14,182 nucleotides of DNA, taken from assembly GCA_023415375.1 (NCBI GenBank), contig JAEZKW010000019.1, positions 1 through 14,182 of the forward strand. The letters run 5' to 3'. A program made the position numbers and the translations under genes. The notes below the pieces were generated by a model. The model was not told the origin of the DNA and searched no databases. It saw nothing but the letters and a program-made list of their open reading frames with translations. Below, in pieces: positions 1 through 7,469 of this stretch. Position 1 is the stretch's first letter; the number at the start of each line of letters is the position of its first letter. This DNA is from Bacillota bacterium (lineage in GTDB: Bacteria > Bacillota > UBA4882 > UBA8346).

Positions 1-112
1 CTTGTTGAATACACGCATGCGCAAGGAGAAGAATGTCGGAAAGCCGGATGAGGGAAAACTTCATGTCCGGTTTGATGAGGAGGGGCAGGTTTGTCCCTGC
101 CCTTTACTCTAT
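1..112 (+). mobile_element. 3' end of a group II intron (domains V and VI)
   Basis: Positions 41-73 fold as a domain V hairpin. The lower stem pairs 41-48 with 66-73, there is a 2-nt bulge (TG, 64-65) on the 3' strand, and an upper 5-bp stem (49-53 with 59-63) is closed by a GAAAA loop. The catalytic AGC triad is A42-G43-C44. Positions 77-110 then fold as domain VI: a GC-rich stem (82-89 with 96-103) and a basal stem leaving A106 unpaired as the probable branch point, 7 nt from a 3' splice site after T112 (the intron would end in AT). Positions 1-40 would be the end of domain IV. Any intron-encoded maturase lies upstream of the window. The order and features of V and VI are those of known bacterial group II introns; the exact splice site is inferred. 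Confidence 0.8.
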
Positions 113-212
113 TTCTTGGATGAAAAACTACGGTCGCCATCTGAAGCCTAAACTAGATTGCCAGTCAGAAGGCCACGATGGCGAAGACCCACTAGAAACC
201 CTGGATGAATAA
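113..212 (+). CDS. 3' exon: C-terminal fragment of an interrupted gene
   Basis: Immediately after the predicted intron end, one frame stays open to a TAA at 210-212. From codon 114-116 it reads SWMKNYGRHLKPKLD and ends in DPLETLDE. The fragment is basic then acidic and has no plausible start or ribosome binding site of its own, so I read it as the downstream exon of the gene the intron entered. The 5' exon lies outside the window. The wording vaguely resembles tails of small sigma-like or helix-turn-helix proteins found on mobile elements, but this is only an impression and the family is not recognised. A second frame is also open across the intron end and stops at 155-157; I consider it fortuitous. 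Confidence 0.35.
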
Positions 213-251
213 AGGGAGGTTTGGAATCCGTAGGTTCCAACGGGGGGATTC

Positions 252-277
252 AAAAGGGTAGACCGCTCTACCCTTTT
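252..277 (+). terminator. Perfect 11-bp hairpin, probable bidirectional terminator
   Basis: AAAAGGGTAGA (252-262) pairs perfectly with TCTACCCTTTT (267-277) around a CCGC loop. The A4/T4 edges let it act as an intrinsic terminator on either strand. It is flanked by two further hairpins: 221-228/233-240 (8 bp, one G-T pair, 4-nt loop) and 292-297/307-312 (6 bp, 9-nt loop). The three together fill the gap between the interrupted upstream gene and the gene at 364. Confidence 0.6.
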
Positions 278-363
278 GTCCTGGAGGGTGTGGGAGGTAG
301 GAACAGCCTCCCATCGGCCCTAAGTTAGTCCTAAATGATTTTTTGTTTTAGGAGGTATATACC

Positions 364-669
364 ATGCTCACCGACAAAGACCTCGGCATTCGAAAATTCA
401 TCCTCGACCGGACTATGCAAATTGACCAGCTTATAGAAAAAGACCCCAAATACCAAGAACTGGGCCAGCGCCCCAGAGAACTGCTGAAACTGGCCGCCGC
501 CAAACTATCCCCGGAAGACAGTCGGCTGTTGAAAGAGTACGACGATTGCTGGTTTTATCGGATTTGCCGCCGGGACGAGCTGACTTATAGCAAGGCGTTG
601 ATGGACGGGATCTTACTCGGTTACTGGGTTGCGCTGGTGGCGCGGGGAGTGGAGAAGATCCGGGTCTAA
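364..669 (+). CDS. Hypothetical 101-aa protein, mobile-element type
   Basis: Start ATG at 364 is preceded by an excellent ribosome binding site, AGGAGGT at 350-356, with 7 nt spacing. The protein is soluble and helical, with no signal peptide or membrane segment. The centre reads DPKYQEL, then a leucine-rich stretch with LSPEDSRLLKEYDD, and the C-terminus has a glycine-containing hydrophobic helix (ALMDGILLGYWVALVARG). The pattern of DP-x-Y-x-EL, then an ED-x-LL-x-EY helix, then a final 'GI-LG' helix resembles small phage/ICE proteins of the DUF6809 type; that assignment is from memory and weak. It is clearly more GC-rich than the KilA-N gene just downstream, so the two probably arrived separately. 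Function is unknown. Confidence 0.65.
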   Translation: MLTDKDLGIRKFILDRTMQIDQLIEKDPKYQELGQRPRELLKLAAAKLSPEDSRLLKEYDDCWFYRICRRDELTYSKALMDGILLGYWVALVARGVEKIRV

Positions 670-684
670 ATTTTGGAGTCAAGA

Positions 685-756
685 ATGCCTATTGAAATAC
701 AAAAGACTGTGAGAGTGAACTTAAAATTGAAAAATGAAAAGGGAGAAGTGGATTGA
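685..756 (+). CDS. Possible 23-aa micro-ORF
   Basis: ATG at 685 has a GGAG motif at 674-677 (7 nt spacing) and runs to TGA at 754-756, giving MPIEIQKTVRVNLKLKNEKG plus three residues. The frame continues after this stop for 14 sense codons before another stop, so it may be the head of a decayed gene rather than a true small protein. The remainder of 757-858 shows no other gene. Confidence 0.15.
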   Translation: MPIEIQKTVRVNLKLKNEKGEVD

Positions 757-858
757 GCGGAGAAAATAATAGGGATAAAATGGAAATTGCATTCTGATTG
801 ATGCAAGAAATAATTTTTTGCTTTGTGTTTTATATATGTGGAGTGAGGAGGGAGAAAA

Positions 859-1647
859 ATGACGAAGATCAAGGTTGAAGGAACAGAAATCTCGATAATC
901 ACAATAAATAATGAGGATTATATTTCTTTAACGGATATGTTGAAAGCGAAAGATGGTGATTTTTTTATTTCCGATTGGTTGCGGAACAGGAATACCGTTG
1001 AGTTTCTTGGTATTTGGGAGAGAATTAATAATCCGGATTTTAATTATGGCGAATTTGCCATAATTAAAAGTCAAGCAGGTTTGAATAATTACAAAATAAG
1101 CGTAAAAGAATGGGTGGAAAAAACAAATGCCACTGGGTTAAAAGCTACTGCCGGAAGAAAATGGAGGCACTTATGCCCATAAAGATATTGCGTTCGAATT
1201 TGGTATGTGGATAAGCGCGGAATTTAAAATCTATCTTATCAAAGAATTTCAAAGGCTAAAAGATGAAGAATATAAACAGCTAGACTGGGATATCCGGCGT
1301 AATCTGGCGAAAATCAACTATCGGATTCATACCGATGCCATCAAGGAAAATCTAATCCCGCCCGAACTGACTAAAGCCCAGATAAGTCTGATATACGCAT
1401 CGGAAGCGGATGTGCTCAATATGGCGCTTTTCGGGATGACTTGCGCACATGCGCACTCAAGGAGTGGCGCGACGCCAATCCCGGCCAAAAAGGGAATATC
1501 CGGGATTATGCGGAAATTTCTCAACTTGTATGTCTTTCCAATCTTGAAAACCTTAATGCGCACTTTATCAATGACGGCTTATCCCAAGCAGAACGCCTTG
1601 TCAAATTAAATCAAATCGCCATTCATCAGATGAAGTTGCTGATCTGA
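859..1647 (+). pseudogene. KilA-N domain protein, broken by two frameshifts
   Basis: The first frame (859-1182) starts after a strong site (AGGAGGGAG before the ATG) and encodes a KilA-N domain: ITINNEDYISLTDM, then SDWLRNRNTVEFLGIWERINNP. KilA-N is a DNA-binding domain found in phage and mobile-element antirepressor-like proteins. At 1158-1161 one extra A in an A run shifts the frame; removing it restores AGRNGGTYAHKDIAFEFGMW in frame 2. Frame 2 then runs through LIKEFQRLKDEE and TDAIKENLIPPELTKAQISL up to LFGMT. A second shift at 1442-1457 is caused by two adjacent 8-bp copies (TGCGCACA, TGCGCACT). Deleting one copy restores reading into EWRDANPGQKGNIRDYA and on to a TGA at 1645-1647. Repaired, the protein would be 259 aa, a normal length for this family. 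Most likely a decayed phage or ICE gene. Confidence 0.85.
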
Positions 1648-1658
1648 TAGTGAATATA

Positions 1659-1791
1659 TGGGACAGGGAAGGGGGGTGCCTTTTTATAGATATTGTACCA
1701 AAATAAGGAAAACAGTCAAAGCACCAAAAAAACACTTTTTCCCTTATTAAACCATCAAAGTATCGAAATGAGGCACCCCTTCCCTGTCCCA
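1659..1791. repeat. 133-bp fold-back element with 21-bp terminal inverted repeats
   Basis: The left end (1659-1681) begins TGGGACAGGGAAGG and the right end (1771-1791) is its complement: 21 pairs with two extra Gs on the left. Further in, AATAAGG (1702-1708) pairs with CCTTATT (1742-1748), and the stretches between the stems also look like imperfect inverted copies, so nearly the whole element folds on itself. It has no coding capacity. It lies between the KilA-N pseudogene and the convergent PBP gene, where it could also stop transcription from both sides. GGGACAGG-type ends recall REP/REPIN or MITE elements mobilised by Y1 (IS200-like) transposases; that link is inferred. Confidence 0.75.
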
Positions 1792-1840
1792 GAAAATTAC
1801 TTTCTGAAGGAGGGAAGGGGCCGGGGGTTAGGTGAAATCT

Positions 1841-4081
1841 TCAGGGCGCTTTATGGATATCACAGGACTTGGTCGGCTCTTCTCCTTCTGGAAAAGCCTC
1901 AGTGGCCACATCTTCGGCCGGACAATACTTGGTAGCCAGCAAATGGCTCTTGGAACAAATCTTGACGATAACCATTTTTTTCTTGGTAGCGTTATTCGCT
2001 GGACTGAGTGGTTGATTGGCCGAGGGCTCATTGAGGTCCTCCGCCGCCCCCGTTGGTTCAGCCGAAGGTTCACTTTGATGAATTTGGCAAGGCGTGGTGG
2101 GTTCTGTACCAGCCAAGAAAGTCTCAAATTTGGTTTCCGGACAAAAACCTGTTGCCAATTGACCGCTTTCCGTACAAATTTCCACCCCGGATACAACACC
2201 GGCCGGTTGCTCAAAGTCGGATGGCGGGGTCTGATCCAAAGCCTGGCGCATGAAAACTCCCCACATGGCGGCAGCTGAAGAGCTTCCAATAGTAGCCCCA
2301 TTAATCGTAATCGGTATCCGCTGTGAATCATTGCCGATCCATACAGCAGCCAGTAGATCGGGAGTATACCCAACAAACCAAGCATTGGTATAGTCGCTGG
2401 AAGTCCCGGTTTTTCCTGCAGCGGGACGGTTAATCATCGCTCCCCGACCGGTACCTCTCATAATGACTCCCCGTAACATATCGGTGACGACATACGCAGT
2501 ATCTTCAGGAATGGCAACTTGTTTATGGGGATGATCCTCGAAGATTATATTGCCGTCGGGATCTTTCACTTGTAAAACCGCGATCGGTTCAACATAAATT
2601 CCTTTATTAGCAAGCGGAGTATAAGCGCTGGCCAGTTCTAAAGGGGAAACACCATTGGTGAGACCACCAAGGGCCAGAGCAGAGAAATTAAGATCACTTT
2701 TACTTCCGGATAGAACTAAATTTCGAAGCCCCATTTTTTTGGCATAACCTAAGACTCTGCTGGGCCCAAGGCTTTCAACCAATTTAATGGCAATGATGTT
2801 TACTGAATCTTCCAAAGCATGGCGGAGCGAGATAGGGCCCCGGAAAGTATTATCATAGTTTCTGGGTTTATATTCACCCTGAGGGGTTTGATATTTAACT
2901 TCTTCATCAACCAACACCGAACTGGGGGTATATCGGCGGCTGTCAATGGCAGCGGTATAAACAAAAGGTTTAATGGCTGATCCCGGTTGACGGTGAGCAT
3001 CGGTCGCCCGGTTTAGTTGGGTATTGCCATAATCTCTTCCTCCAACCATAGCCTTGATATATCCATTCTGGGGATCAATAGCCGCAATAGCCGCTTGGGG
3101 CTGCATGATACCCCCGGCATCAACTTTTCCACCCGAAAAATAGGCTACTGCTGCTTCAGCTGCATTTTGGGCCAGCGGATCGATTGTGGTATAAATATGA
3201 TATCCACCAACGGAAAGAGCTTGTTCATTAATGACTCCCCGTAAACGCTTGGCCACATAATCCGTAAAGTATGCTGCTCTTCTTTTTGCGGCCGATAACG
3301 GGATGACATCAAGAGGTTTTTGATTGTAAAATGCGGCTTCCTGCGCCGTAATCGTTCCATATTTAACCATTTGTTCAAGGACGATTTTCCTTCGATCCAA
3401 AGCCGCTTGAGGATGGAAATAGGGTGAATAGCCGGTTGGGTTTTTAGGTAATCCCACCAGTAATGCTATTTGATGCGCTTCCAAGTCGATTACGCTTTTT
3501 CCGAAAAAAAGCCGCGAAGCTGCTTCAACGCCATAGGCACCATGGCCAAAGCAAATTTGATTCAGATAACGTTCCAAAATTTCTTCTTTGGTATAGTTAC
3601 GTTCAATACTCATTGCCAAGATAGCTTCCTGAATCTTGCGGGCCATGCTTCTTCTTTGGGTGAGCAGTACGTTTCTGGCCAGTTGCTGAGTAATGGTACT
3701 GGCCCCCTCAATATAACCGCCACCGCGGATATCCACCCAGAAAGCCCGGGCAATCGCTTTGAGATCAATTCCGGAATGTTCATAAAAACGGTTATCCTCA
3801 ACATTAACGATAGCTTTTTTTAAAATAACCGGCATTTTTTGGAGCGGAATTTCGATGCGGTTTTCAACATACAACCGGGTAAATTCCTTACCATTAACAT
3901 CATAAAAAATTGTCGCTTGTTTTGGCGGTTGCAAACTTAAGAGGCTTTTACTGGTTCCAATTAATAAAATAAATGAAAAACCTAAAACAATACCAAATAC
4001 GATGGTTATAATGATCAGGATTTTGCTAAGATTGACAGACTCTGTACTTCGGTTGTCACTTGATTTTTTTTCAAAGAACAT
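1841..4081 (-). CDS. Class A penicillin-binding protein (PBP1A family)
   Basis: Bifunctional cell-wall enzyme: glycan-strand polymerisation (GT51) plus peptide cross-linking (transpeptidase), anchored outside the membrane. Numbering from the start chosen here (746 aa): membrane helix about 20-43; GT51 motifs EDNRFYEH with catalytic Glu96, GASTITQQLARN (126-137) and RKIQEAILAMSIE with Glu152; transpeptidase motifs SAIK (Ser368), SVN (426-428) and KTG (557-559). The C-terminus carries two copies of a Cys-rich motif (634-668 and 707-743) separated by a low-complexity Pro/Ala/Asn linker. The frame is open to an ATG at 4213, but that start has no ribosome binding site and lies upstream of a -10 element at 4137-4142. 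AGGAGG at 4089-4094 precedes ATG codons at 4084 and 4081; the second has 7 nt spacing and is preferred. Divergent from yunB. Related PBPs are named PonA or PbpF; the exact role (vegetative or sporulation) cannot be told. Confidence 0.93.
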   Translation of the reverse strand: MFFEKKSSDNRSTESVNLSKILIIITIVFGIVLGFSFILLIGTSKSLLSLQPPKQATIFYDVNGKEFTRLYVENRIEIPLQKMPVILKKAIVNVEDNRFYEHSGIDLKAIARAFWVDIRGGGYIEGASTITQQLARNVLLTQRRSMARKIQEAILAMSIERNYTKEEILERYLNQICFGHGAYGVEAASRLFFGKSVIDLEAHQIALLVGLPKNPTGYSPYFHPQAALDRRKIVLEQMVKYGTITAQEAAFYNQKPLDVIPLSAAKRRAAYFTDYVAKRLRGVINEQALSVGGYHIYTTIDPLAQNAAEAAVAYFSGGKVDAGGIMQPQAAIAAIDPQNGYIKAMVGGRDYGNTQLNRATDAHRQPGSAIKPFVYTAAIDSRRYTPSSVLVDEEVKYQTPQGEYKPRNYDNTFRGPISLRHALEDSVNIIAIKLVESLGPSRVLGYAKKMGLRNLVLSGSKSDLNFSALALGGLTNGVSPLELASAYTPLANKGIYVEPIAVLQVKDPDGNIIFEDHPHKQVAIPEDTAYVVTDMLRGVIMRGTGRGAMINRPAAGKTGTSSDYTNAWFVGYTPDLLAAVWIGNDSQRIPITINGATIGSSSAAAMWGVFMRQALDQTPPSDFEQPAGVVSGVEICTESGQLATGFCPETKFETFLAGTEPTTPCQIHQSEPSAEPTGAAEDLNEPSANQPLSPANNATKKKMVIVKICSKSHLLATKYCPAEDVATEAFPEGEEPTKSCDIHKAP

Positions 4082-4088
4082 CATAGGT

Positions 4089-4145
4089 CCTCCTATGGAC
4101 TGATAAACGACCTCAGACATTATCCAAGTTACAAATATTATACCA
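4089..4145 (-). promoter_or_regulatory. PBP promoter (extended -10) and ribosome binding site
   Basis: On the minus strand TGGTATAAT (4145-4137) is a perfect extended -10 box; no good -35 is visible. Transcription would begin near 4130, leaving a leader of about 45 nt before the AGGAGG at 4094-4089 and the paired ATG codons at 4084/4081. The position supports the shorter PBP start over the ATG at 4213. Confidence 0.6.
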
Positions 4146-4229
4146 TAAAGCCAAAATTTACTGCTAGTGAAGAATTTTACCGTAATTTTAATGAAGTTGC
4201 TTATAACCTTCATAATGGGAACATAGATT

Positions 4230-4249
4230 ATTCATGAAGTTTCATGAAT
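4230..4249. promoter_or_regulatory. 20-bp inverted repeat in the PBP/yunB divergent region
   Basis: ATTCATGAA (4230-4238) and TTCATGAAT (4241-4249) form a perfect 9-bp inverted repeat around GT. Each half also contains the palindrome TTCATGAA. It lies between the divergent PBP and yunB genes, upstream of the PBP -10 element, so a dimeric-regulator operator is a reasonable reading. No protein partner can be named. The rest of 4250-4363 is AT-rich and I could not identify a convincing sporulation sigma-factor promoter for yunB. Confidence 0.4.
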
Positions 4250-4363
4250 GAAAGATTAGGACAAAATCGTTCAAAACTTTTTTCGTAGTGGAATCGTATT
4301 CAAATATATTTCATTGAATTTTTTAGCGAATTTAAAAAAACTAGGAAAGGGCTGAACCGATCC

Positions 4364-5068
4364 ATGCGTTTTCATTTAAATAAACGATTTGTTTTTTTAA
4401 AAATTCCCCCTTATCGCAAACGCCGATTTAATTCGATTACTTTTTTAGGGATATTTTTTTTGTTCTTGGTGTTATGTTTTTATATTGTTGATTTCAGGAT
4501 CAGTCCTACACTTCATCGCTTGGCCGAAACTGAGGCCCGGGTTATTGCCACTCGGGCGATTAATGAAGCCATACGGTCAAATATCTGTCCTGATGTAACC
4601 TATCAGAATCTGATTAAAGTTCAATTAAGCCCTGAGGGAAGAGTAACCATGATCCAACCCAATACCGGAGAGATCAACCGGATATCTTCCGAGGCCACCT
4701 TGGCTGTGCAGAAACGGTTGCTTGATTTGCCGAAGTTAACCGTAAAAATTCCCCTCGGTCAAGTAATGGGATCAAAGATTATGGCCGGTTTTGGACCGGA
4801 TATTGCAGTTAAGGTCCTGCCTATTGGCTTTGTGGAAAGCAGCATGAATGATTCTTTTGACCAGGCTGGAATCAATCAAGTGCGGCATCGGATTTATTTG
4901 ACAGTAAAAGCAGTCGTCAAAATGGTAGTGCCCCTGGGTAATCAGGAGGTCCTTGTAAGTTCTGACATACCTCTTACGGAAGCCGTTATCGTTGGAGAAG
5001 TACCCAATGTTTATGTGGGAAACGGAGCCGGCGTAATATTGCCGGGGACACTTCCGAAAAAAAACTAA
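4364..5068 (+). CDS. yunB: Sporulation protein YunB
   Basis: A 234-aa protein with a basic N-terminus (RYRKRR-like, about residues 7-21), one membrane helix (about 25-43) and a soluble domain that would face outside the cytoplasm. The order matches YunB, a sigma-E-controlled sporulation protein of unknown biochemistry in Bacillus: after the helix come ISPTLHRLAETEARVIATRAINEAI, then a conserved middle (LDLPKLTVKIPLGQVMGSKIMAGFGP) and a C-terminal beta-rich part (VRHRIYLTVKAVVKMVVPLG). Length is close to the usual 240-250 aa. The ribosome binding site is weak: AGGAAAGGG sits about 13 nt before the ATG. It is followed by a 198-bp gap without a gene or clear terminator. The gene shows the organism belongs to an endospore-forming lineage. 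Confidence 0.85.
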   Translation: MRFHLNKRFVFLKIPPYRKRRFNSITFLGIFFLFLVLCFYIVDFRISPTLHRLAETEARVIATRAINEAIRSNICPDVTYQNLIKVQLSPEGRVTMIQPNTGEINRISSEATLAVQKRLLDLPKLTVKIPLGQVMGSKIMAGFGPDIAVKVLPIGFVESSMNDSFDQAGINQVRHRIYLTVKAVVKMVVPLGNQEVLVSSDIPLTEAVIVGEVPNVYVGNGAGVILPGTLPKKN

Positions 5069-5266
5069 AGAAACGAGCCAAAAGCATAAAATCTTTTATT
5101 TATCAATTTGCAATTTAAAGAGATCAAGAAATGTTTTCAAAAGGATTATTGATGAAAATGTAAAATAATCATAGATACTCGATGCGTTGGAAAATGAGTT
5201 TCATAATCTACGATTTCTGCGCTATCTGTTAACATAATTAACGGTTGAAGGGAACAATATAAAAAA

Positions 5267-5938
5267 GTGGAAACAGAAAACTACATGGACATTCAAACGG
5301 ATCTTTACCAATATATTCAACTTGCCAAGGGGTTCTATCAAACTGGCCCTGCCCATGATTTTTCCCATATTGAAAGGGTTCTGAATTTAGCCCTTAAAAT
5401 TGGAGCCCGTGAGGGGGCTGATTTACGAATTGTGGCAATAGCTGCTTTATTTCATGATATTGGTCGGAGAGCTGAGGAAGAAAGCGGTGGAATCATTTGT
5501 CATGCTGCCGCCAGCAGTGAGATGACGGCCGGGATTTTATCTGATCTGGGTGAAGACCCAAATCAAATGAAAGCGATTTGTGAATGCATTGCCACCCATC
5601 GCTTCCGCGACAACAACCCACCCCGGAGCATTGAAGCGAAGTGCCTTTATGATGCCGATAAATTGGATTCCTTAGGAGCAATTGGTGTGGCCCGGGCTTA
5701 CCTATGGCTTGGCGAACATGGTGGTAATGTTTATAGCCGCCGCAGTGAATGGGGAAAAATATCTTGCGCCAGCAACCGTCCAGAAGATGATTCTTTACAA
5801 AGAGAATGGCATATTAAACTTAAATTCATACCCGAACGCTTATTTACAGAAACTGCTAAAAAAATCGCCACTAAAAGAAAGGCTACGATGGAAAAGTTTA
5901 TGGCCATTTTAGAATCTGAAGTGAATGGGGAAGAATAG
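5267..5938 (+). CDS. HD-domain phosphohydrolase (YpgQ/YedJ-like)
   Basis: A cytoplasmic 223-aa metal-dependent phosphohydrolase of the HD superfamily. The metal-binding signature is complete: His34 in AHDFSHIERV, His63-Asp64 in LFHDIGRR, a further His111 in CIATHRF, and Asp131 in the YDADKLDSLGAIG segment typical of YedJ/YpgQ proteins. YpgQ of Bacillus hydrolyses nucleoside triphosphates in vitro; the substrate here is unknown. The start used is GTG at 5267; an AAGGGA-like site lies about 13 nt upstream, which is long. ATG at 5285 is an alternative that would remove six residues and leave all motifs intact. The preceding gap (5069-5266) is AT-rich and shows nothing definite. The downstream peptidase is on the same strand after 77 bp with no terminator between, so they may be cotranscribed. 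Confidence 0.85.
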   Translation: METENYMDIQTDLYQYIQLAKGFYQTGPAHDFSHIERVLNLALKIGAREGADLRIVAIAALFHDIGRRAEEESGGIICHAAASSEMTAGILSDLGEDPNQMKAICECIATHRFRDNNPPRSIEAKCLYDADKLDSLGAIGVARAYLWLGEHGGNVYSRRSEWGKISCASNRPEDDSLQREWHIKLKFIPERLFTETAKKIATKRKATMEKFMAILESEVNGEE

Positions 5939-6015
5939 AAAAATTATTGGTTGTTGGTTATTCGCAATGAGCATGGAATACGGTTTTTGCATAAATGTTT
6001 TGGGGGGATGTAGAG

Positions 6016-7332
6016 ATGGAAATTAATTGGAAACACGTCGGAGAAGAGGCAACCGATCTTTTGCGGAGTCTAATCCGCTTCAATACAACCAATCCGCCGG
6101 GAAATGAAATTTCAATTGCAACATTTATAAAGACACTGCTGGAGCGGGAAGGAATACCGGCTGAAATTTATGAGTCCGCTCCTAGACGGGGTAATTTGGT
6201 AGCCCGTATAGCTGGTAATGGTAATTGTAAGCCAATGATGATGCTTTCTCATATGGATGTTGTAGCAGCAAACCCAAACCAATGGACTTTTGATCCCTTT
6301 GCGGGAATCATCGATGGAGGATATATTTGGGGAAGAGGCGCCCTTGACATGAAGGGCATGCTGGCAATGGAACTTATGACGCTGATTTTATATAAAAGAA
6401 GCGGGCAGGTTCCTGGGCGCGAATTGATTTTAGTGGCTGCTGCCGATGAAGAAGTTGGCGGTTTGTATGGGATTAACTGGCTGATGAGTCAAGGGATCCC
6501 TGACCTAGATGATGTGGAGTTCATTATTAATGAAGGCGGAGCAGGATTTAACCAGGATGGAAGACCGGTCTATGTCTGCCAAAATGCGGAAAAGGGTCTG
6601 CTTTGGGTCAAACTTTCAATATCCGGGACGCCGGGGCATGCTTCAATGCCATCCAAAGATAATGCGATTGTGCAAATGAATAAAATTATCGGACGAATTG
6701 CCCGCCATAGAGAGCCTATTACACTTTGCGAGACGAGTCGGAGTTTTTTAAGCCAAATGGCTGTGCAGCACGGAGTGAAGCTTCCAACAATACCGGAAAG
6801 TTTGGACTATACTTTGAAACTGTTTGCCAACCGCCATTTTAATAGAGAACGGTCGATTCAAGGGATGTTATATAATACAATCTCCCCTACCATACTGCAG
6901 GCAGGGATGAAAACCAATGTCCTTCCGGAACAATGTGAATTAACATTAGACTGCCGTTTGGTCCCGGGGGAGACTCCGGAGCATTTTTTGGAGCAACTCC
7001 AAAACGTCATTAATGATTCCAGAGTTGCATTGGAAGTTCTACAATCGGCCCCTCCTACGGAATCGCCGGTCAATACCGAGTTGTTTGCGATTATGCGGCA
7101 AGTGGTGCAACAAGAGAATCCGAATAGTAACGTTTTGCCTTATTTGTCAACCTTAGCCACAGATTCACGCTATTTTAGAGAAAAAGGAATAACAAGTTAT
7201 GGTTTTATACCGATATTAATTTCCGAAGCGGAGTTACAACGAATGCACGGTATCGATGAACGTATCTCACTCACCAATTTGGAAACAGGAACCCGGATTT
7301 TGTACCAAGTTATTCAGGAAATGAGTCATTAA
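6016..7332 (+). CDS. M20 family metallopeptidase (ArgE/DapE/acylase-1 type)
   Basis: A 438-aa cytoplasmic zinc hydrolase that removes acyl or aminoacyl groups from small substrates. Metal-site motifs are intact: His79-x-Asp81 in LSHMDVV, Asp111 in GRGALDMKG, Glu145-Glu146 in AADEEVGG (catalytic base and ligand), an acidic ligand in INEGG, and a C-terminal His in RMHGIDERIS. The insert dimerisation domain begins near WVKLSISGTPGHAS. The DMKG and PGHAS wording is closest to the acylase-1/succinyl-diaminopimelate desuccinylase branch; the substrate is not determined. The frame is open to an ATG at 5995, but a G-rich site (GGGGGG, 6002-6007) lies 8 nt before the ATG at 6016, inside that extension, so 6016 is preferred. 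An out-of-frame ATG-TAG (6008-6013) overlaps the leader. Confidence 0.9.
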   Translation: MEINWKHVGEEATDLLRSLIRFNTTNPPGNEISIATFIKTLLEREGIPAEIYESAPRRGNLVARIAGNGNCKPMMMLSHMDVVAANPNQWTFDPFAGIIDGGYIWGRGALDMKGMLAMELMTLILYKRSGQVPGRELILVAAADEEVGGLYGINWLMSQGIPDLDDVEFIINEGGAGFNQDGRPVYVCQNAEKGLLWVKLSISGTPGHASMPSKDNAIVQMNKIIGRIARHREPITLCETSRSFLSQMAVQHGVKLPTIPESLDYTLKLFANRHFNRERSIQGMLYNTISPTILQAGMKTNVLPEQCELTLDCRLVPGETPEHFLEQLQNVINDSRVALEVLQSAPPTESPVNTELFAIMRQVVQQENPNSNVLPYLSTLATDSRYFREKGITSYGFIPILISEAELQRMHGIDERISLTNLETGTRILYQVIQEMSH

Positions 7333-7338
7333 AATTGC

Positions 7339-7366
7339 TTGTCAAAATTCTCAAAGATGCTATAAT
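7339..7366 (+). promoter_or_regulatory. Strong sigma-A-type promoter for rfaE2
   Basis: TTGTCA (7339-7344) and TATAAT (7361-7366) are separated by 16 bp, and the -10 is preceded by TGC, an extended -10. Transcription would start near 7373, giving a leader of roughly 97 nt before the ATG at 7470. It begins just 7 bp past the M20 stop codon, so rfaE2 can be expressed independently of the upstream genes. Confidence 0.75.
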
Positions 7367-7469
7367 TATGCAGAGGCTTCGTTGCAGATTTTATTTTACA
7401 TTCTAATGATTAAACTTTGTGTTATTAAAAATTAACTGTTTGAAACATCAAGATATGGGAGGAAAACGT

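Noticed and set aside
9..31. Resemblance between the window start (CGCATGCGCAAGG) and the KilA-N duplication (ACATGCGCACTCAAGG)
   Set aside because: Short, palindromic GC sequence only; probably chance similarity.
2..157. Open frame across the intron end (ends in LRSPSEA)
   Set aside because: It runs straight through the domain V and VI hairpins, whose structure explains the sequence better, and it has no start signal in the window.
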